Shown here one piece after another: positions 58,532 to 64,000 of a stretch of 64,000 nt of DNA. Under the pieces are notes generated by a model, which was given only the letters and a program-made list of their open reading frames with translations, had not been told where the DNA came from and searched no databases. The position numbers were made by a program, and so were the translations under genes. This DNA comes from Gnetum montanum (Eukaryota; Streptophyta; Gnetopsida; Gnetales; Gnetaceae). The DNA is taken from positions 543,305-607,304 of the forward strand of contig MNCI01033650.1 in NCBI GenBank assembly GCA_015680685.1, in the 5' to 3' direction. Numbering within the stretch: position 1 is the first letter of the stretch; each line of letters begins with the position of its first letter.

Positions 58532-60209
58532 AACAAAAAAGACCATAGTAGGCTCGACACCAATATTGCTCATCAATGCCCAAACAGATGTCACTTTGCC
58601 ATGCTCAAGAGTATTAAGGAAAATGGTATGTTTGAGGATAAAATATGCAGGGGGCATGTTAAGGAGATGGCCTAAGAGATAACAAGGGAGTGAGATGCAA
58701 ACTTTGTATGTGATTACAAGGTGCAGCATCAAGATGGCTTGTGGCTAGATGATGATACTTCATCAGAGTGCTTGTGAGGGAGTCAATGCTGATGGCACCA
58801 GGATGGCTTGCCCCTAAAGTTGTGACCTCTTATTAGAGTGCTTATGAGAAGGTCGATGTAGTTTCAAGGTTGGACTTGTTGCGAGGTTGTAGCTTTGCTA
58901 ATTTTACTTAGGGGCCTATTTTGCCCCATTTCCTTTGCTTTGAATTTTTTAATTTTTTTATGTTTTTTTCTTTTTTGATTACGAGGTGAACTTGCTTTGG
59001 GTTATGCACATTATGAAATGCTAGTTGTGGGATGCTTTCCATCAAGTGGATTATGTGCCACACTAATATCCTTTACTTTAGTGCAATTGTGTTGCCTCTA
59101 TAGGATAGGTGTTTTCTCCTTGGGATGAGTTGCATTTCATTTTCTTAAGCTTTAACCAGCCCACAGAGGCTCCCCATAGGGTGAGTTATGTTAGGTCCAT
59201 TATGGGTTTTGTGGTTGACACGAAGAAGGTGCCATGTGCACCAAAAGGGTTGCAAACTTGGTGATGCAGAGGGAAGTAGAAAAGTGTAAGGCAAAAGGGG
59301 TTAATGTGAGCAGGTTAAAGTGGAGTAATAGGGATATGCACTCTTGGGCAATTTAGCTAGCCTAATCATGCACATCAGAGCAATGTGATGTCTTGTTGTT
59401 GCGATGGGATGTGTCTTTGCATGATTTCCTTCAGGGCTTCATCCTATAAACACAATGCAAAGAAGATAAGAAAAATAGCCACACAACATGAGATGAGATC
59501 AAATTGTTGGTTGCGAGAGTGCTACAAGTGTCTCAAGTGCTAGACCAGTTGTAAGAGCTTGTAGAGCTAATGTAGGAAAGCTAGTGAAGGTTTCGAAGCA
59601 AGAGAGCTACAAAAGCTCTAATAGCCACACTGGAAGAAAGCACCCTAGGGAGGCTAGCAAAGTAGTTGAGGGTGATGGTGATGTGGGTGCTCGAGACTCC
59701 ACACAAAGGATAGGAGCTTGGAAATCCAACAAAGTGGCAGAGAGCCAGGATACTGAATGTGCTTCGAAGCCTAGGCAATGGTGAGGGTTGGAGGATGGCA
59801 GTAAGGTGGTTGGGCCACAATACTACTAGTACTTTAGCTGGTGGTGCTAATGGTGAGAGATCCAACCAATAATGAAAGACCCAAGGCTGGTAATGCTATT
59901 AGTGTGGCTTGGGGATGGTACTATTGGCAATGGTGGTTGGAGCTCTGGAAGGTTAACAAAATGCCCAAAGGTAACTCTGGAGGATTAGGAAAATGCCAAG
60001 GGCGATAACACTACAAATGTCCTAGAGGCCTCTTTCTTGACAATGTGAACTCCATTCTAGAACTGTAATGCCCTGCCCTACCCCATCCACAAGGTGTGGA
60101 CAGATGATGAATGGTCAAAAGTATTTATGCTCACTTGTCCACAGAACTCTGTGTATTGAGCTATGTGTGCTAAATTGCAAAACTTGTTTAAGCTCATGGT
60201 AGAACATAT
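58532..60209 (-). mobile_element. Right-hand old copy, region between pol and 3' LTR
   Basis: Aligns with 24931-26157. Non-coding as far as I can see. A minus-strand stretch near 59400-59470 resembles the conserved block at 25620-25680 and 37690-37745. Confidence 0.55.
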
Positions 60210-60660
60210 GCTGTGATAGTTTAGGGTCTTAATAGACCATGGGTGTTGTGCCAGTTTAATGCCATGATGCAAGAATGATATGTGCTAGTTTAGCATCATG
60301 GCAGATGTGCTATGCTAGTTTATAGTCATAGCGGACTATGTTGTGTGTACCAATTTTAGCATCATGGCCTAAGGACAATATGTGCTAGTTTATAGTCATA
60401 GCAGACTATATTGTGGGTGCCAATTTTAGCATCATGGCCCAAGGATGATCTATGCTAGTTTATTGTCATAGCAGACTATGCTGTGGGTGCCAATTTTAGC
60501 ATCATGGCCGAAGGATGATTTGTGCCAGTTTATAGTAATAGTGGACTATGCTGCGGGTGCTAGTTTTTGTGTCATGGCCTAAGGACAATTTATGCTAGTT
60601 TAGCATCATAGGAGATGTGCTATGCTAGTTTATAGTCGTAGTGAACTCTTGCTTACCTTG
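60210..60660 (-). repeat. AGTTTA-core tandem repeat array (right-hand copy)
   Basis: About ten units of TGCTAGTTTATAGTCATAGC / GCCAATTTTAGCATCATGGC type, alternating in a higher-order unit of about 70 bp. Confidence 0.85.
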
Positions 60661-60689
60661 TTTTGTTATTAATGCAGCATTGCATACTA

Positions 60690-63600
60690 GGCATAGTACG
60701 ACTTTAGGTACGAGTGGTTCACTGGATTGGAAAATTCATTACCATTGTGGTCAGCAAGCTTGAATGCTCTATTTCCATATGCCTTGATGGCCAAGAAAGG
60801 CCCTTTCCAGTTGACTAAGAATTTGTTTGCGGGTTCACGGATGGCCTTGAGGACCAAGTCCCCCTCCTTGATTGCACATTGGTGCTGATTATGATGGTGC
60901 TTTTGCCATTGTGTTTGCTAGTACCACTTGATTTGACCAAGTGTTTGCATGTGCTCCTCCTCTATTGAGTTGAGGTCGATAGTTTTCAAATTGTCATTTT
61001 GAGCCTGATTTATGAAGCTTGAGAGGATTACACAGATTGATGGGACCTACAATTCAAGAGGCAAGATGGCTTTAAACCCATAATTAAGCTATATGGCATC
61101 TTACTTGTTGTAGTTCTTCGTGTTGTGTGGTAGGCCTAGAGTGCATGGATCAACTGCTCATGCCATCATCATTTGTTGCTATGAAGCATCTTCTTTAAAA
61201 GATTGATGATGACCTTGTTTGTGGCCTTTACTTGGCCATTCACTTGCTGGTAGTAGGGTGAAAAAAAGGAATGTTTGATTTTGAAGCATTCACAAAAGCC
61301 CTTAGTGTTAGCACTATTACACTATGGCTAGTTATCTATGACTATAGTCATGGATAGACCAAAACGGGACACTATGTTATCAAGTATGAATTTGTAGACC
61401 TACTACAACATTGTCCTCCTAAGGGGAATAGCCTCATCCCACTTTGTAAAATACTTAGTGGTAGTTATGATGAAGTTATGCCCTATGGAGGATGTAGGCA
61501 TTATTGGTCCTATGATGTCCAACCTCCAACATTGAAAAAACCACATGATCTACATTGTATGTAGCTTAGTAGGTGGCATGTGCATGAGGTTACCATGCTG
61601 TTGACATGTATCGAACATCTTGGCCTTGGAGATGTAATCATGCTCCATGTATGAACAATAGTAACCTAAGAGTATGATTTTTACCACCATTGCCTTAGGT
61701 GCTATGTGGCCTTTGTAGAGTTCCTGATGGACTTGTTCCATGATCATCTACACTTCATTGTCACTAACGCATGTTAACAATATGCCTTAGTAGGATTGGT
61801 GGCCTAGCGTGATATCACCTATGATGATGTATTACCATGAACACTTTCGCACTGCAACTTTTTGAGCAATGGTTAGATGCGATGCAAGTTCACCCTATAG
61901 AAGGTATGACTTGATGTCATCGTAGCACTCTATTGCATGGGTCATGCTTACTATGGAAATGGATGCAATGTTGGTTGCTTGTGTGACAGGTACAGTGTAG
62001 ACTGCCACTATAGTGGGAAATAAGTGAAACTATTCAAGTGCAATGCTTAAGGCTAATGTATCTAATGCATCGATGATGGAGTTTTCGTTGTGAGGGATAT
62101 GTTGGACATTAGCAGTTGCAAATTGCTCAAGTAGGTGCTTTTCCAAGTTACAATAAGGCTTCAAGTGTTGGGCTTTACAAGTGTACCTCTATGATTTGGT
62201 TGACAACCAATTGAGAATCACCTCAGATCACTAGGCTTTGTATTCCTAGGTTGCAAGCTACTAAGATATCCCGATGGAGACCCTCATACTCCGCCATGTT
62301 GTTAGTGCATGGAAATGTAAAATGATATGCGAAGGGTCGGATCTCCTTAGAGGGGAATATGATTACAACAGTAGCACTATCCCTTGGGAGGTTGAAGTGC
62401 CATCGAAGTATAAAAGTGCCTTGAAGTTGTTAGGCACTTGTCTTATGCTAGTGACATGCTCATCTAGAAATTCTGGATTTATCGTTACTTGGTCATTAAT
62501 TGAAGAAGCTGTGAGTTGTGTAGCTATTGCTTGACCTTTTGTTGATGCTTGTGCAATGTAATGAAGGTCAAAATCTATAGTTTTTACTTTCCAATGTGCA
62601 ATGCGATTACTCTTATAAATGTTCATTGGAATTGCTCAGAGTACATGGCTCTTGCAGATGATGTCTACTTGACTACCGAAAAGATAATGCCCCCACTTCT
62701 TAAGTGCGAAGAATAAGGGGAGGCAAGTGTTTTCCACATCAATGTATTTTACTTCATAGGCTACTAATGCATGACTTAGGTAGTACATGGGGACCTCGGT
62801 ACCATCGTTCCATTTTTGACAAAGAAGAGAAGTGATGGACATGTCTGAGGTAGTAAGGTAGATGTAGAATGGTTTATCTCCTTGTGGAGGATAGACCGTT
62901 GGAAGTTGAGCCAGCTCCTATTTGAGGTTGTCAAATGCCTCTTGGCATTGAGTGGTTCACTCAAAGTGGATCCCCTTTTTGAGCATGTGTTGCATTGGCT
63001 ATAACTTGTCAGTCAACTATGTGATAAATTATCGTATGAATTACAATATACCTTGTAACCCTTGTAGCTCCTTAAGGTTTGTCAATGGTGCGAAGTTGAT
63101 AATGGCCTTAATCTTTTTGGGGTCTATGTGTATGACTACTTTCAATACTACAAAGCCTAACATGTGGCCCATCTCAACATTGAAGACACATTTCTTAAGA
63201 TTTAGCCTAAGTTCATGCTTCAAGTAGCGTTTGAGCATAAGGTCTAAATCATTTGCGTGGTTGTATGATGCCTTGGATTTAATCACTATATCATCTACGT
63301 AATCATTGAGTAGACCTAATAGGTAATCACTAAAGATGTACATCATAGCTCATTGATAAGTCGCTCCTATGTTCTTAAGTCTAAAGGGCATCATGATGTA
63401 GCAAAAAGTACCTGAATGGATCATGAAGGTAGTACTGAGTTGGTGCTTTGGGTTGATCTAAATCTGGTTATGCCCAGAGAACCCATCCATAAAGGACAAC
63501 AAGGCATGACTAGCCGTAGTATCACCCAATTGGTCAACATTAGGCAATGGGAAATCATCTTTGATGGTCACCTTATTGAGGTCCTAGAAGTCTATGAAAA

Positions 63601-64000
63601 TGTGTATACTTCCATTTTTCTTAGGGACAATGATGATGTTAGAGACCTATTTGGTGTAGTCAATGACCCGAATGAAACCAGCTTGTAGAGCATTGATGAT
63701 TTTATTTTGAATTGCTAATGCCACCTCAGGCCTAACCTTGCGGGCTTTCTACTTAACTAGTTTCATGCCAGGATCGAGGATTATGTTATGTTGCACTACA
63801 TGAGGATTAAGGCTTGACATGTCTTCGTAAGACCATGAGAATGCCTTGATATTTTTGTTAAGTACTCTCATGATGTTTTGGGCATGTTGAGATTCTAAAA
63901 AAGAATAAATTTTAGTGTTTTTGCCTTGCCACTAGATGTTGCTATGAGGACTTCAACAAGGGGATCCTTAGTGATGTCACTCGCTTCTAGATCTAGAGCC
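60690..64000 (-). pseudogene. Decayed pol of the right-hand Tat-lineage copy (continues past window)
   Basis: Integrase at about 60690-61800 (zinc region 'YCSYMEHDYISKAKMFDTCQQH' near 61640), second RNase H at about 62000-62600, first RNase H at 62636-62964, RT at 62970-63900 with 'LLNDYVDDIVIKSK' intact near 63290. At the fourth catalytic position of the second RNase H this copy has Asp (IIDALDTLA) where the other two have Asn. RT N-terminus lies near or beyond the window end. Stops and frameshifts throughout. Confidence 0.85.

Noticed and set aside
1-64000. Host protein-coding genes, tRNA or rRNA
   Set aside because: No intact non-transposon domain and no tRNA or rRNA signature recognised; all long readable stretches are retroelement-derived.

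Overview
This 64 kb window is plant nuclear DNA made almost entirely of nested, mostly decayed LTR retrotransposons. Evidence for a plant: GT-AG introns of about 70-400 bp, Athila-like and Tat-lineage Ty3/gypsy polyproteins (including a second RNase H domain), an L1-type LINE and very heavy C-to-T decay. I found no ordinary host gene, rRNA or tRNA. The host is probably a vascular plant with a large repeat-rich genome; I cannot name the species.

Left third (1-23.25 kb, + strand): pieces of an Athila-like family. 1-4.9 kb is the 3' part of one copy, with an extra gene in the env position. It is followed by an LTR (4932-5815), a decayed gag (5.9-7.7 kb) and protease-RT-RNase H (8.4-10.5 kb). A decayed LINE (about 10.55-14.66 kb, minus strand) comes next. 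Then comes an 8.6 kb non-autonomous copy, 14669-23252, with LTRs, a tRNA-Asp-type primer site, gag and the extra gene (19492-22278) but no pol.

Right two thirds (23.25-64 kb, minus strand): an old Tat-lineage element runs from its 3' LTR (from 23253) through pol (26.7-30.2 kb), an antisense gene (32.7-36.0 plus 52.5-52.8 kb), protease and gag (53.5-56.7 kb) to another LTR (about 56.74-58.48 kb). That LTR has a primer site on one side and a polypurine tract on the other, so it is shared with a second copy whose pol continues to 64 kb. A younger, CpG-rich copy (35979-52517, perfect 5-bp target duplication AGGAC) sits inside the antisense gene of the old one.

The most interesting system is the antisense gene of the Tat-lineage elements. 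In the young copy a TATA box (42332) precedes a phase-consistent seven-exon gene (42540-46406, predicted 1009 residues if three lesions are ignored). It lies opposite to gag-pol, between protease and RT, where Ogre-type elements carry an intron. Its product begins with a domain resembling FCP1/NIF-type (HAD) phosphatases with the catalytic aspartates missing. A plant-transposon-protein-like region and a coiled coil follow. The old copy has the same gene, the same missing aspartates and the same 450-bp exon borders. Each family also has its own palindromic repeat in U3, and the same or a similar repeat near the promoter of its extra gene. AGTTTA-core tandem repeats lie at the module borders. 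I infer a self-regulating retrotransposon module: a captured, catalytically dead phosphatase-like protein with candidate cis-repeats.
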